A stretch of 42,773 bases of DNA from Cytophagia bacterium. GTDB taxonomy: Bacteria; Bacteroidota; Bacteroidia; Cytophagales; Spirosomataceae. The stretch lies in the NCBI GenBank assembly GCA_004293645.1, contig REAB01000061.1:1-42773 (forward strand), given 5' to 3'. Made by a program: the position numbers and the translations under genes. Below the pieces are notes generated by a model, which was not told where the DNA came from, searched no databases, and saw nothing but the letters and a program-made list of their open reading frames with translations. This document shows, in pieces, positions 32,932-41,665 of this stretch (the stretch's first letter is position 1; each line of letters begins with the position of its first letter).

Positions 32932-32939
32932 TATTTTTG
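32932..32939 (+). promoter_or_regulatory. -7 box of the DUF2723 gene
   Basis: TATTTTTG fits TAnnTTTG, 41 bases before ATG 32981. A TTG at 32916-32918 is too close (13 bases) to be a standard -33 box. Confidence 0.4.
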
Positions 32940-32980
32940 AGCCAAAATTGCTCATTCACTCAATTATCTCCTGTTCCCAA

Positions 32981-35932
32981 ATGTCTAAATTTAATCGAAT
33001 TAATAACCTCACGGGTTGGGTCATGTTTGCGGTAGCCCTCGTTACGTACCTCATGACCGTAGAGCGCACTGCCAGTTTTTGGGACTGTGGCGAGTTTATT
33101 GCCTGTGCTTACAAGCTGCAAGTGCCGCACCCGCCAGGTGCCCCGTTCTTTTTGTTGGTAGGCCGTTTGTTTTCCATGTTTGCCCTCGGCGATGTGAGCC
33201 AAGTGGCTTTTTGGGTCAATATGGTGTCGGTGCTGTCGAGTGCCGCTACCATTTTGTTTTTGTTTTGGACCATTACTTTATTGGGTCGCAAGATATTGGG
33301 CAAAAAAGACGAAGACCTCAACACAGGCGAAATCATTGCGCTGCTCGGCGCGGGCGCGGTGGGAAGTTTGGCCTACACTTGGTCTGATTCTTTCTGGTTT
33401 TCAGCAGTAGAAGCTGAGGTTTACGGAATGTCGTCGTTTTTTACGGCCATCGTTATTTGGGCGGCTTTCAAGTGGGAGCGCATCGAAGACCCCGCCGACT
33501 CCAACCGTTGGCTTATTTTTGTGGCTTATTTGGTGGGCATTTCCATTGGAGTTCACCTGCTCAACTTGGTTACTATTCCCGCTTTCGCGCTTATTTATTA
33601 TTTCAAAAAATACCAACCTTCTTTTTGGAAAGGCGTGATTGCTTTTGGCGCGGGTTTGGTGGTGTTGCTCATCATCAATTCGGGCGTTATTGTGTGGCTG
33701 CCTTCTATGGCGGGTAAGTTCGAGATTTTCTTTGTCAATACGCTCGGTATGCCTTATTCGTCGGGGGTAATTGCCTTCTTGGTGCTTTTCTTTGCCGCCC
33801 TCATTTGGGGAATCCGTTATTCTGCCCAAAAAGAAAAAGTGCTGCTCAACACCGCCCTGCTTTCTTTTGCCTTTGTGTTAATTGGTTATTCTACCTACAT
33901 TTTGGTGTTGGTACGTTCCAATTTTAACCCACCCATCAACGAAAACGACCCCAGCGACGTTATCAGCTACGTGTCTTATCTCAAACGTGAGCAGTACGGC
34001 AGCCGTCCACTGTTGTACGGGCCTGTCTTTACGGGGCGCCCCATCGATTCGGAGCGCGGCGAACCCATCTACAAGAAAGCCAACGGCAAATACGTCATAG
34101 CCGACTACCGCCCCGAATACATTTACGAGAAAAGCCAGCAAACGCTCTTTCCGCGAATGCACAGCAACCAAATGAACCACCCGCAACTTTACCAAGAAAA
34201 AATGGGACTCGCGCCAGGCCAAAAACCAAGTTTGGGCGACAACATCGGGTTTTTCTTTTCGCACCAACTCGGCCACATGTACTGGCGGTATTTTCTCTGG
34301 AATTTTGTAGGCCGCGAAAGCGACGAAGAAGGTGCGGGTAGCTTGCGCCCCTGGGACTCAAACGCGGGCTTACCCGAAATAACTATCCAAAACAAAGGCC
34401 GCGACAATTTTTATATGTTGCCATTTTTACTCGGTTTGCTCGGAATTGTAGCACAGGCGTTTCGGCGGCCCAAAGACTTGTTGATAACGGGCTTACTGTT
34501 TGTGATGATGGGCGTGGCTTTGGTGATTTATCTCAACTCGCCGCCCGTTGAGCCCCGCGAACGCGACTACATTTACGTTGGCTCATTTTATATGTTTGCT
34601 TGTTGGATTGGCCTCGGCGTGCTGTTTTTGTTTGACTCACTGGCCAAATTCCTAAAAAACACCACCGCTCGTGCCGCCGTAGCTACCGTATTGGGGCTGC
34701 TGGTACCTGGCGTAATGGTGGCCAAAAGTTGGGACAACCACAACCGCAATAACCGCTACCATTCGGTAGATTTTGCCAAAAACTTGCTCAATTCTTGCGC
34801 ACCCAACGCCATTTTGTTTACGGGCGGCGACAACGACACCTTCCCGCTTTGGTACGTCCAAGAAGTAGAAGGCTTCCGAACTGACGTGCGCGTGTGCAAT
34901 TTGAGTCTGCTCGGCACCGACTGGTACATTGGCCAAATGAAACGCCAAACCTACCAATCTGCGCCGCTGCCTATTTCGTTGGAACGCGAAAACTTTACGG
35001 CTGGCAAAAACGACGTAGTGCCGTTTTATGAAATGCCCGCCGTAAAAAATGGCATCAACTTGAAAGAATATATGTCGTTGGTAAAGCAGAGCAACGCGGC
35101 CATTCAGGTGCCTTTGCAAAGCGGCGAAATGACCTGCATCTTGCCCTCGTCGGTGTTGGTAGTACCCGTTAATCCCGAAGCCGTGAAGAAGCAAAATATC
35201 CTCAAAGCTGAACTGGTGCCGTTTATAAAAGATACCATGCAATGGACCATTGGCAAAAAAGATTTGTACAAGTCCGATTTGATTATGCTCGATATTATTG
35301 CGAGCAACAATTGGGAACGTCCCGTTTACTTTTCGGGTACATTGACCAGCGAAAACTACCTCAATCTGAAAGAATTTATGCAGCTCGAAGGCTACGCCTA
35401 CCGCTTGCTACCCGTGCGGGTGCCAGGCGCAACCGACGGCTACGTTAATTCGGACGTGATGTACAAGAACTTGATGACCAAGACATTCTGGCGCGAAATG
35501 GACAATGCAAGCACTTACTACGATGGTACTTTCAAAGGCTCGCCCGCTTTTTCGGCGCGTATTGCGTTCATGCGTTTGGTAGATCAGCTTATTCGGGAAG
35601 GCAAAACCGACAAGGCTAAAAAAGCCATCAACTACATTTTGAAAGTGATGCCCGATGCCACCATTCCGTACGACCAAATATCGGCCAATTACGTGGGTTA
35701 TCTCTTTGCGCTGGGCGAAACCAAACGCGCCGTCGAAATAGCGCAAATAATGGGTCGCCGCGCCGAAGAAGTGCTAAAATACAACACCATCCACAACACA
35801 ACCCAAGACAACAACATGCAGTTGTACGTGTTGCAAACCATTGCCAGTGCCTGCCGCGAAGCCAAGAAAACAGACCTCGCCACCAAATACGAAGGTTTAT
35901 TGAACCAATACATGGCTGGTTCGCAGCAATAA
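32981..35932 (+). CDS. DUF2723 (TMEM260-like) multi-pass membrane protein, putative glycosyltransferase
   Basis: A 983-residue protein with about a dozen membrane helices followed by a soluble C-terminal half. The first loop holds RTASFWDCGEFIACAYKLQV, then PHPPGAPFF, the DUF2723 signature with acidic DxE. VEPRERDYIYVGSFYM marks the end of the membrane part. The soluble region contains NAILFTGGDNDTFPLWYV and later TPR-like helices (KAKKAINYILKVMPDATIPY). The family is related to protein O-mannosyltransferases (GT-C fold), so a lipid-linked sugar donor and protein acceptor are likely; Bacteroidota O-glycosylate exported proteins, but the substrate here is unproven. ATG 32981 was chosen over an earlier in-frame start at 32948 that overlaps promoter DNA. 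Confidence 0.9.
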   Translation: MSKFNRINNLTGWVMFAVALVTYLMTVERTASFWDCGEFIACAYKLQVPHPPGAPFFLLVGRLFSMFALGDVSQVAFWVNMVSVLSSAATILFLFWTITLLGRKILGKKDEDLNTGEIIALLGAGAVGSLAYTWSDSFWFSAVEAEVYGMSSFFTAIVIWAAFKWERIEDPADSNRWLIFVAYLVGISIGVHLLNLVTIPAFALIYYFKKYQPSFWKGVIAFGAGLVVLLIINSGVIVWLPSMAGKFEIFFVNTLGMPYSSGVIAFLVLFFAALIWGIRYSAQKEKVLLNTALLSFAFVLIGYSTYILVLVRSNFNPPINENDPSDVISYVSYLKREQYGSRPLLYGPVFTGRPIDSERGEPIYKKANGKYVIADYRPEYIYEKSQQTLFPRMHSNQMNHPQLYQEKMGLAPGQKPSLGDNIGFFFSHQLGHMYWRYFLWNFVGRESDEEGAGSLRPWDSNAGLPEITIQNKGRDNFYMLPFLLGLLGIVAQAFRRPKDLLITGLLFVMMGVALVIYLNSPPVEPRERDYIYVGSFYMFACWIGLGVLFLFDSLAKFLKNTTARAAVATVLGLLVPGVMVAKSWDNHNRNNRYHSVDFAKNLLNSCAPNAILFTGGDNDTFPLWYVQEVEGFRTDVRVCNLSLLGTDWYIGQMKRQTYQSAPLPISLERENFTAGKNDVVPFYEMPAVKNGINLKEYMSLVKQSNAAIQVPLQSGEMTCILPSSVLVVPVNPEAVKKQNILKAELVPFIKDTMQWTIGKKDLYKSDLIMLDIIASNNWERPVYFSGTLTSENYLNLKEFMQLEGYAYRLLPVRVPGATDGYVNSDVMYKNLMTKTFWREMDNASTYYDGTFKGSPAFSARIAFMRLVDQLIREGKTDKAKKAINYILKVMPDATIPYDQISANYVGYLFALGETKRAVEIAQIMGRRAEEVLKYNTIHNTTQDNNMQLYVLQTIASACREAKKTDLATKYEGLLNQYMAGSQQ

Positions 35933-35942
35933 GAACATTACC

Positions 35943-35983
35943 AAACAAAAGAGGCCGCTTCAATGAAGCGGCCTCTTTTGTTT
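35943..35983. terminator. Bidirectional terminator between DUF2723 gene and rpoD
   Basis: aaacaaaagaggccgctt (35943-35960) and aagcggcctcttttgttt (35966-35983) are perfect 18-base arms with a five-base loop. The A and T runs on both sides let it serve the two convergent genes. Confidence 0.92.
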
Positions 35984-35998
35984 ACTGGTGAAAATAAA

Positions 35999-36862
35999 CT
36001 ACCCCAAATAAGTTTTTAGTGCTTTGCTGCGCGAGGTATGGCGCAAACGACGAATGGCTTTTTCTTTGATTTGACGTACACGCTCACGGGTCAAATTAAA
36101 CTTTTCGCCAATCTCTTCGAGGGTCATCGGGTGGTTGCCGTCCAAACCAAAATAGAGGGCTATTACGTCCGACTCACGCTGCGTAAGCGTAGAAAGTGCA
36201 CGAGCCACTTCCTTGCGGAGCGAATCGTCCATCAAACCTTGGTCGGGTTTGTTTTCCATGTCGTTTTCGAGTACGTCGAGCAGGCTATTTTCTTCGCCTT
36301 GCACAAAAGGTGCGTCCATCGAAACGTGGCGGCCCGATATTTTGAGCGTATCTACGACCTCCGACGCTGAAATGTCCAGTACTTCGGCCAATTCTTCGGG
36401 CGATGGCTCGCGCTCAAATTTTTGTTCCAAGTCCGAAAACGTCTTTGAAATTTTATTCAACGACCCCACGCGGTTGAGCGGCAGGCGCACAATGCGCGAC
36501 TGCTCGGCCAAAGCCTGTAAAATAGACTGGCGAATCCACCACACAGCGTAAGAAATAAACTTAAAACCGCGCGTTTCGTCAAAACGCTGGGCTGCCTTAA
36601 TCAGACCTAAGTTGCCTTCGTTAATTAAATCGCCGAGCGAGAGTCCTTGGTTTTGATATTGCTTGGCCACCGAAACCACGAAACGCAGGTTGGCCTTGGT
36701 CAATCTTTCTAATGCTTGCTGGTCGCCCTCGCGGATGCGCTGGGCCAGCGTAACTTCCTCATCGGGAGTCAGCAAATCAACCTTACCAATTTCTTGCAAG
36801 TATTTATCAAGCGACTGGCTCTCGCGGTTGGTAATCTGTTTGCTGATTTTGAGCTGTCTCAT
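35999..36862 (-). CDS. rpoD: Primary RNA polymerase sigma factor (RpoD/SigA), short form
   Basis: A 287-residue sigma-70 factor, the primary factor of Bacteroidota, which recognises the TTTG/TAnnTTTG promoters seen here. It lacks region 1.1. Region 1.2 is [20 protein letters not shown], region 2 includes [20 protein letters not shown] and [20 protein letters not shown], region 3 runs from [10 protein letters not shown], and region 4 has the helix-turn-helix [20 protein letters not shown] ending in [15 protein letters not shown]. It follows pnp by 69 bases in the same direction and may be partly co-transcribed with it. No exact promoter was found in the gap. The strong hairpin at 35943 ends it. 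Confidence 0.95.
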   Translation of the reverse strand: MRQLKISKQITNRESQSLDKYLQEIGKVDLLTPDEEVTLAQRIREGDQQALERLTKANLRFVVSVAKQYQNQGLSLGDLINEGNLGLIKAAQRFDETRGFKFISYAVWWIRQSILQALAEQSRIVRLPLNRVGSLNKISKTFSDLEQKFEREPSPEELAEVLDISASEVVDTLKISGRHVSMDAPFVQGEENSLLDVLENDMENKPDQGLMDDSLRKEVARALSTLTQRESDVIALYFGLDGNHPMTLEEIGEKFNLTRERVRQIKEKAIRRLRHTSRSKALKTYLG

Positions 36863-36931
36863 TTATAGAATAGTGCTTATTTGTCCATTATTAACGAAAT
36901 ACAGGAATGCTTTATTGGTACTGACAACAAA

Positions 36932-39160
36932 TCAATACCGATTTCGGTTTCCTTCGGGGCGGTCGCCACGGTTGCGGTCGTCGCGGCGTTCGCCGCCACC
37001 CTCCCGTTCGCGGCGGGGCTGTGGTTCGGGCATTCCTTCGGGGCGTGGCAGCAGGGCTTTGGCCGACAGGCGGTACTTGCCCGTTTTTTTATCTACTTCT
37101 ACCAGTTTTACTTTGATTGTTTCGCCCACTTGCAGTATGCCGTCCATGGTTTCGAGGCGTTCCCACTTAATTTCGGAAATGTGCAACAGACCGTCTTTGC
37201 CTGGCATAAACTCCACAAATGCACCAAAAGGCTGAATGGTTTTCACTACGCCTTCGTAGGTTTCGCCTTCTTCGGGAATGGCCACAATGCCTTTCACGCG
37301 GCCAATGGCTTTGTCCATGCTTTCTTTATTGGTAGCAAAAATGGTAACAAAGCCCGCATTTTCTTTTTCTTCGATATTGACGGTAGCACCAGACGAACGC
37401 TGAATTTCTTGCACAATTTTACCGCCTGGCCCAATGATGGCCCCAATTTGGTCTTGTGGAATCTTGATGGTAACGGCACGTGGTGCGTGGGGTTTGAGGT
37501 CGTCGCGGGTGGCGGCAATGGCTTTTTTCATTTCGCCCAAAATGTGCAAACGTCCCCGCCGCGCTTGGTCGAGTGCTTCCACCAGTACATCGTACGACAG
37601 TCCATCTACTTTCATGTCCATTTGGCAAGCCGTAATACCTTTTTCGGTACCCGTTACTTTAAAGTCCATGTCGCCCAGGTGGTCTTCGTCGCCCAAAATA
37701 TCAGAAAGTACGGCGTATTTGCCCGTGTTGTCGGTTATCAAACCCATGGCAATACCTGCTACGGGTGCTTTTATTTTGATGCCTGCGTCCATCAAAGCGA
37801 GCGTACCCGCACAAACAGTAGCCATTGAAGAAGAGCCATTCGACTCCAAAATATCCGATACAATCCGAATCGTATATGGGTTGTCGGCATCGGCGGGCAA
37901 TATTTTTTTGATAGAACGGTGGGCCAAATTGCCGTGTCCTATTTCGCGGCGGCCTGGTCCACGGTTGGGTTTTACTTCGCCCGTTGAGAAGCCTGGAAAA
38001 TTATAGTGCAACATGAAACGGTTCATGCCGTAATACATGGTGGTGTCAATAATCTGCTCGTCTAATTTTGTACCAAGTGTTACGGTGGTCAGCGACTGCG
38101 TTTCGCCGCGCGTAAACAAGGCCGAACCATGCGGATTGGGCAAGAAATCAACTTCACAAGCTATGGGACGAATCTGGTCTAACTGGCGGCTGTCCAAGCG
38201 TTTGCGCTCATCGAGTACCAATCGGCGCGAGGCTTCCCATTCCAAATCGTGGTAGTAGCGCTTTACCAAACCCTCGTTGATAGCGGTTTCGGGGTTTTCG
38301 GCTTTCAATTGCTCCAAATATGCTTTCAAAACGCCCTTAAATCCATCTTTGCGCACGTTTTTGTTGTCGCTACCTTGCTGGGCTACGGCATATATTTTGT
38401 CATAACAAGCCACGCGCACTTGCTCGCGCAGAGCTTCGTCGTGGGTTACGTGTTCAAATGTGCGTTTTTCGGTTTTACCGCAAGCGGCTTCCAATTCTTT
38501 TTGAACGGCGCATTGCATCTTTATTACTTCGTGGGCTACCTTCAAGGCTTCTACCACTTCTTGTTCAGATGCTTCGTTCATTTCGCCTTCTACCATGCAG
38601 ATATCTTTGGCCGAGGCCGCCACAATGAGGTCAAGGCTGGCTTCTTTGAGCAATGAAGTAGGTGGATTGATGAGGTATTGCCCGTTTATTTTGGCTACGC
38701 GCACTTCCGAGATGGGCCCACCAAAAGGCACATCGGTAATCATCAAAGCCGCCGAAGCTGCCAATGCGGCCAATGCGTCTGGCAATACTTCGGCATCGGC
38801 CGAAATCAAGAAAATATTAACTTGGGTATCAGAATGAAAATCTTCGGGAAACATAGGACGCAAGGCTCTGTCCACCAAGCGGCTTACCAAGATTTCGTGG
38901 TCGGAGAGGCGGCCTTCACGCTTCTGAAAACTGCCAGGAATACGACCCGCCGAAGCGAATTTTTCTTGATAATCAACCGATAGGGGCAAAAAATCAATAC
39001 CCAATTTGGGTTCTGGGTTAGACACAACCGTGGCCAATAACATGGTATTTCCCATGCGTACTACTACTGCGCCGTCGGCTTGGCGGGCCAGTTTACCCGT
39101 TTCAATAGTAATGGTACGACCATCGGGAAGGGTAATGGTTTTTGTGATGATGTTAAACAT
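36932..39160 (-). CDS. pnp: Polyribonucleotide nucleotidyltransferase (PNPase)
   Basis: A 742-residue phosphorolytic 3'-5' exoribonuclease that acts in the RNA degradosome and in mRNA decay. It contains two RNase PH domains: the first includes [18 protein letters not shown] and [11 protein letters not shown], the second [29 protein letters not shown] and [18 protein letters not shown]. The KH domain is near residues 555-615 ([15 protein letters not shown]) and the S1 domain follows ([16 protein letters not shown]). A tail of about 40 residues is rich in Arg, Gly, Glu and Asn ([19 protein letters not shown]), longer than the E. coli tail and likely RNA-contacting. It lies downstream of rpsO, a very old gene pairing, with 156 bases and a terminator between. 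A TACATTTT box in that gap may give its own promoter. Confidence 0.96.
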   Translation of the reverse strand: MFNIITKTITLPDGRTITIETGKLARQADGAVVVRMGNTMLLATVVSNPEPKLGIDFLPLSVDYQEKFASAGRIPGSFQKREGRLSDHEILVSRLVDRALRPMFPEDFHSDTQVNIFLISADAEVLPDALAALAASAALMITDVPFGGPISEVRVAKINGQYLINPPTSLLKEASLDLIVAASAKDICMVEGEMNEASEQEVVEALKVAHEVIKMQCAVQKELEAACGKTEKRTFEHVTHDEALREQVRVACYDKIYAVAQQGSDNKNVRKDGFKGVLKAYLEQLKAENPETAINEGLVKRYYHDLEWEASRRLVLDERKRLDSRQLDQIRPIACEVDFLPNPHGSALFTRGETQSLTTVTLGTKLDEQIIDTTMYYGMNRFMLHYNFPGFSTGEVKPNRGPGRREIGHGNLAHRSIKKILPADADNPYTIRIVSDILESNGSSSMATVCAGTLALMDAGIKIKAPVAGIAMGLITDNTGKYAVLSDILGDEDHLGDMDFKVTGTEKGITACQMDMKVDGLSYDVLVEALDQARRGRLHILGEMKKAIAATRDDLKPHAPRAVTIKIPQDQIGAIIGPGGKIVQEIQRSSGATVNIEEKENAGFVTIFATNKESMDKAIGRVKGIVAIPEEGETYEGVVKTIQPFGAFVEFMPGKDGLLHISEIKWERLETMDGILQVGETIKVKLVEVDKKTGKYRLSAKALLPRPEGMPEPQPRREREGGGERRDDRNRGDRPEGNRNRY

Positions 39161-39274
39161 AAATAGAGTTAAAATAAGCAGTTAGTTTTAAAAGCAAACC
39201 ACGGAGGGTTTTTCCTCTTTAAAACTTTCTAAAATGTAAGTCTGTTTGAAAAGAAAAGCGAAGAAGTAAATAAA

Positions 39275-39306
39275 ACAGCAGGAAATCCTTTACGATTCCC
39301 TGCTGT
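39275..39306 (-). terminator. Terminator after rpsO
   Basis: acagcaggaaatc (39275-39287) pairs with gattccctgctgt (39294-39306) with one mismatch and a six-base loop. On the minus strand it is followed by a T-rich run (tttattt) and lies ten bases after the rpsO stop, partly separating rpsO from pnp. Confidence 0.8.
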
Positions 39307-39316
39307 CGGTTGTTTT

Positions 39317-39592
39317 TTACTTTCTGATATTCAACTCGGCAATGATAGCGCGGTAACGACCGATTTCCACTTTTTGGAGGTAATCGAGCAACCTTCTGCG
39401 TTTTCCAACCAGCTTCAACAAGCCCAAACGCGACGCGCTGTCGTGCTTGTGTTTCTTGAGGTGGTCTGTCAAGTGGTTGATTCTAAAGGTAAAGAGCGCA
39501 ATTTGCGCTTCTGGCGAGCCTGTATCAGACTCCGACTTGCTGTGTCCATGTTTCTTGAACAAGTCTTTTTTCACTTCCGGTGTTAAATACAT
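39317..39592 (-). CDS. rpsO: 30S ribosomal protein S15
   Basis: A 91-residue protein, close to the usual 89. It begins with [20 protein letters not shown], contains [20 protein letters not shown] and [20 protein letters not shown], and ends [20 protein letters not shown] plus [10 protein letters not shown]15 binds 16S rRNA helices 20-22 and starts assembly of the platform of the small subunit. The gene has a strong promoter (39641-39673) and its own terminator, and precedes pnp as in many bacteria. The 48 bases between promoter and ATG could carry S15 autoregulation, but no defined structure was recognised. Confidence 0.98.
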   Translation of the reverse strand: MYLTPEVKKDLFKKHGHSKSESDTGSPEAQIALFTFRINHLTDHLKKHKHDSASRLGLLKLVGKRRRLLDYLQKVEIGRYRAIIAELNIRK

Positions 39593-39640
39593 GATTGTAA
39601 CCTCAGACTAAGTTAGTAAATAAATTAATTAAAATGGCCG

Positions 39641-39673
39641 CAAAGATACGAAATTTATTGACGCTAACTCAAA
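39641..39673 (-). promoter_or_regulatory. Promoter of rpsO
   Basis: On the minus strand TTTG (complement of 39670-39673) is followed after 21 bases by TATCTTTG (complement of 39641-39648). Both are exact Bacteroidota boxes. The start codon lies about 48 bases downstream. Confidence 0.8.
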
Positions 39674-39699
39674 AATGTATTTTTTTAATACGGACCTTC

Positions 39700-40539
39700 C
39701 TACGACTCATTCAGAATCAAGGCCATTTGTTCAATTTCTTTCACCTTGTGGGTGTCGCCTGTTTTTTCAAACGCCATGATTAAATTCCGCAAAACCCGCT
39801 TTATGATGTCCAAATTTGTGCAAGGCTGGTAAAAAGTTTCGTTGGGTTTGAGGTTGAGCTGAGCAATGTAATGGTCAATGTCTGACTTCATAAAAACCAG
39901 TCCACGGTTAAAGGCATTGACGTAAAACTGAGCCGATTCGTGCTTGTAAGTAAGCACAAACAAATTGGGCAGATTGACCCCATAAACGGGCAGATTGAGT
40001 TTTTGGGCTACCAACATATAAATACAGCAAAGCGAAATAGGATTGCCCCGGCGCGTGTCTAACACCACATTAATCATCGAATTGCCCGCCGAGTGGAAGT
40101 TTTTGGTGTTGGAGCCAAATTTGAGTTTATTAAAAAAAACGTTGTTCAACGCCCGCACTTGGTCAATGGGGTGCATATCTGGCTTAAACTCGAGCCACGC
40201 TTCGTAGTAAAACTGCTCCAAGTCGGCGCGAATTTTTTCGATGGCGAGTTCAGGGTATTGGTAAGTAGCCACTATCCAAAGTCCTTCGAGCAGGTCGAGG
40301 CTACCGCCGTTGTACCAGTTGGTGAGGCGTTCGCGCAGGAGTTTAAACTGCAAATCGTGAATGAGGTCTTCGAGTTTTTGCTGGATACTGGGGCTAAAAC
40401 CCGCACTTTCCCACTCGCTTTCCAAATATGGAATAATTTTGCCACCCTGCTGCCTGATTTCGGTTTCGACCAGTTGCGCCACTTCCTTGTCGTCGTCGTC
40501 TAACAACGACACCAAGGCTTTGATTTGTTGTTCGTTCAT
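39700..40539 (-). CDS. SirB1-like transglutaminase-fold protein
   Basis: A 279-residue cytosolic protein of the SirB1 / transglutaminase-like group. Landmarks are IEKIRADLEQFYYEAWLEF, ALNNVFFNKLKFGSNTKNFH, the conserved RRGNPISLCCIYMLVAQKLN (holding a Cys in the active-site position) and GVNLPNLFVLTYKHE. TPR-like helices end it (DIIKRVLRNLIMAFEKTGD). Function is unknown; SirB1 itself was named for an effect on virulence regulation and has no settled biochemical role. A start at 40551 (MHNTMNEQ) would add four residues. It shares no operon with rpsO, which starts 107 bases downstream. Confidence 0.8.
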   Translation of the reverse strand: MNEQQIKALVSLLDDDDKEVAQLVETEIRQQGGKIIPYLESEWESAGFSPSIQQKLEDLIHDLQFKLLRERLTNWYNGGSLDLLEGLWIVATYQYPELAIEKIRADLEQFYYEAWLEFKPDMHPIDQVRALNNVFFNKLKFGSNTKNFHSAGNSMINVVLDTRRGNPISLCCIYMLVAQKLNLPVYGVNLPNLFVLTYKHESAQFYVNAFNRGLVFMKSDIDHYIAQLNLKPNETFYQPCTNLDIIKRVLRNLIMAFEKTGDTHKVKEIEQMALILNES

Positions 40540-40702
40540 GGTGTTGTGCATGAAGTTGGATATTTGCCCGAAATAAAAACAATTTTTTTTCAGTACCCAA
40601 ATTTCATAGGTTTTGCCAGCCCTAAAAATCAACTATTCGTTTACCCCTATATTGCATCACTTCACAAAAGCCCTCATACGCCCCAAAAACGGCCAAAAGC
40701 AA

Positions 40703-40732
40703 ATTCGGGTACACCATTGAGTGTACCCGAAT
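40703..40732 (-). terminator. Terminator of the XRE regulator gene
   Basis: attcgggtacac (40703-40714) and gtgtacccgaat (40721-40732) are perfect 12-base arms with a six-base loop. The structure starts four bases after the regulator stop and is followed on the minus strand by tttgctttt. Confidence 0.88.
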
Positions 40733-40736
40733 GATG

Positions 40737-41246
40737 CTACTGTTTTGAGGCCGAAATTTGAGCCATTAGAAAGCTAATGGTATCTTGTTGGTTGGATATT
40801 GTTTTAGATTGTTCCTCTATACGCTTATCCTTTTCGGCTACCAGTTTGGCCATTTCTTCTGTTTTTTGTTTTATGGCCTTCATTTCCTTTTTGTGGCGTT
40901 CTTCCGTGTTGTTTTTGTCCCAAGATTCTTTGTAATAGTCTTCGTTCAGTTCGTCATTTTCTTTTTGGAGTTTTTCCAGTTTGGTTTGAAGCCTTAATAC
41001 TTCGTTGCGCCAAGATTCAATGTCAGACTTTTCTATGGTTACATCTCCATCATAATTAACGATGCTCCAGATTGACATTTCAAAAACCACCGCTATTTCT
41101 TCTAAACGCTCAATGGTTATTTGAGTTAAGCCGCGCTCCAACTTGGTGTAATTACTTTGGGTCATGTTGAGTTTTTCAGCCATGACATTTTGCGTAAGAC
41201 CCTTTGAAGCCCTTACCGCTTTGATGTTGTTGTATATATCGTTCAT
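40737..41246 (-). CDS. XRE-family transcriptional regulator with coiled-coil tail
   Basis: A 169-residue protein. Residues about 1-58 are a Cro/CI-type helix-turn-helix: AVRASKGLTQNVMAEKLNMT, then QSNYTKLERGLTQITIERLE. From about residue 75 onward the sequence is highly charged and helical (LRLQTKLEKLQKENDELNED, then KKEMKAIKQKTEEMAKL), a coiled coil suited to dimerisation. Regulators of this kind control genes of integrated elements. It is divergent from a small HTH gene, with a 114-base control region in between. ATG 41246 is preferred: an upstream in-frame Met at 41264 overlaps the -7 box TACTTTTG (complement of 41253-41260). Confidence 0.85.
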   Translation of the reverse strand: MNDIYNNIKAVRASKGLTQNVMAEKLNMTQSNYTKLERGLTQITIERLEEIAVVFEMSIWSIVNYDGDVTIEKSDIESWRNEVLRLQTKLEKLQKENDELNEDYYKESWDKNNTEERHKKEMKAIKQKTEEMAKLVAEKDKRIEEQSKTISNQQDTISFLMAQISASKQ

Positions 41247-41252
41247 AATCCA

Positions 41253-41338
41253 CAAAAGTACCATTATGAATTTTACATAAAAAGGGAATATTATTAATAG
41301 TAATATTTGGAATTATTAATTTTAATGTCATACATTTG
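41253..41338. promoter_or_regulatory. Divergent promoter-operator region
   Basis: The minus-strand box TACTTTTG is at 41253-41260, only six bases from the XRE ATG, which predicts a leaderless or very short-leader mRNA. The plus-strand promoter is TTTG (41306-41309) and TACATTTG (41331-41338) with 21 bases between. A palindrome, AATATTA (41287-41293) and TAATATT (41301-41307), overlaps the plus -33 box. TTATG (41264-41268) and CATAA (41276-41280) form another pair next to the minus promoter. These are candidate operators for the XRE protein. Confidence 0.6.
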
Positions 41339-41360
41339 CAAAACAATAAAAATTAAAAAT

Positions 41361-41591
41361 ATGAATATGACAAATGACTCACAACAACCAAACCCGCTTC
41401 AAAGGGTTGTTCGCAAATACGAAGAGCGTTTTTGCAGCAAATGGAAGCCAAACGGCGTGTTTTATGCACGTACCGACATTAACCAAAAACGCTTTGGGCT
41501 ATTGCTTAGAGGGGACTTAGAACCAACGGTTTCGGAAGTTAAATCGTTATCGTCCTTTTTTGGGGTCGAGGCCAACGAATTTTTAAACTAA
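41361..41591 (+). CDS. Small HTH-like DNA-binding protein
   Basis: A 76-residue protein ending in a helix-turn-helix-like segment: TDINQKRFGLLLRGDLEPTV, then SEVKSLSSFFGVEANEFLN. The pattern resembles Cro/CI proteins, with LLRG...PTVSE as the recognition region. It is preceded by a good promoter and sits between an XRE regulator and an integrase remnant, so it may be an excisionase-like or repressor protein of the element. A longer in-frame start at 41307 lies within the promoter and is rejected. The terminator at 41598 follows directly. Confidence 0.65.
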   Translation: MNMTNDSQQPNPLQRVVRKYEERFCSKWKPNGVFYARTDINQKRFGLLLRGDLEPTVSEVKSLSSFFGVEANEFLN

Positions 41592-41597
41592 AAAAGA

Positions 41598-41631
41598 AGC
41601 CCGCCCACTATGTCCAGTAGTGCGACGGGCT
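41598..41631 (+). terminator. Terminator after the small HTH gene
   Basis: agcccg (41598-41603) pairs with cgggct (41626-41631), and the inner cacta (41606-41610) with tagtg (41618-41622). The stem-loop begins seven bases after the stop and is followed by aaattatt. Confidence 0.75.
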
Positions 41632-41665
41632 AAATTATTCACTTCAAATAAAACAATGTAAAGGT

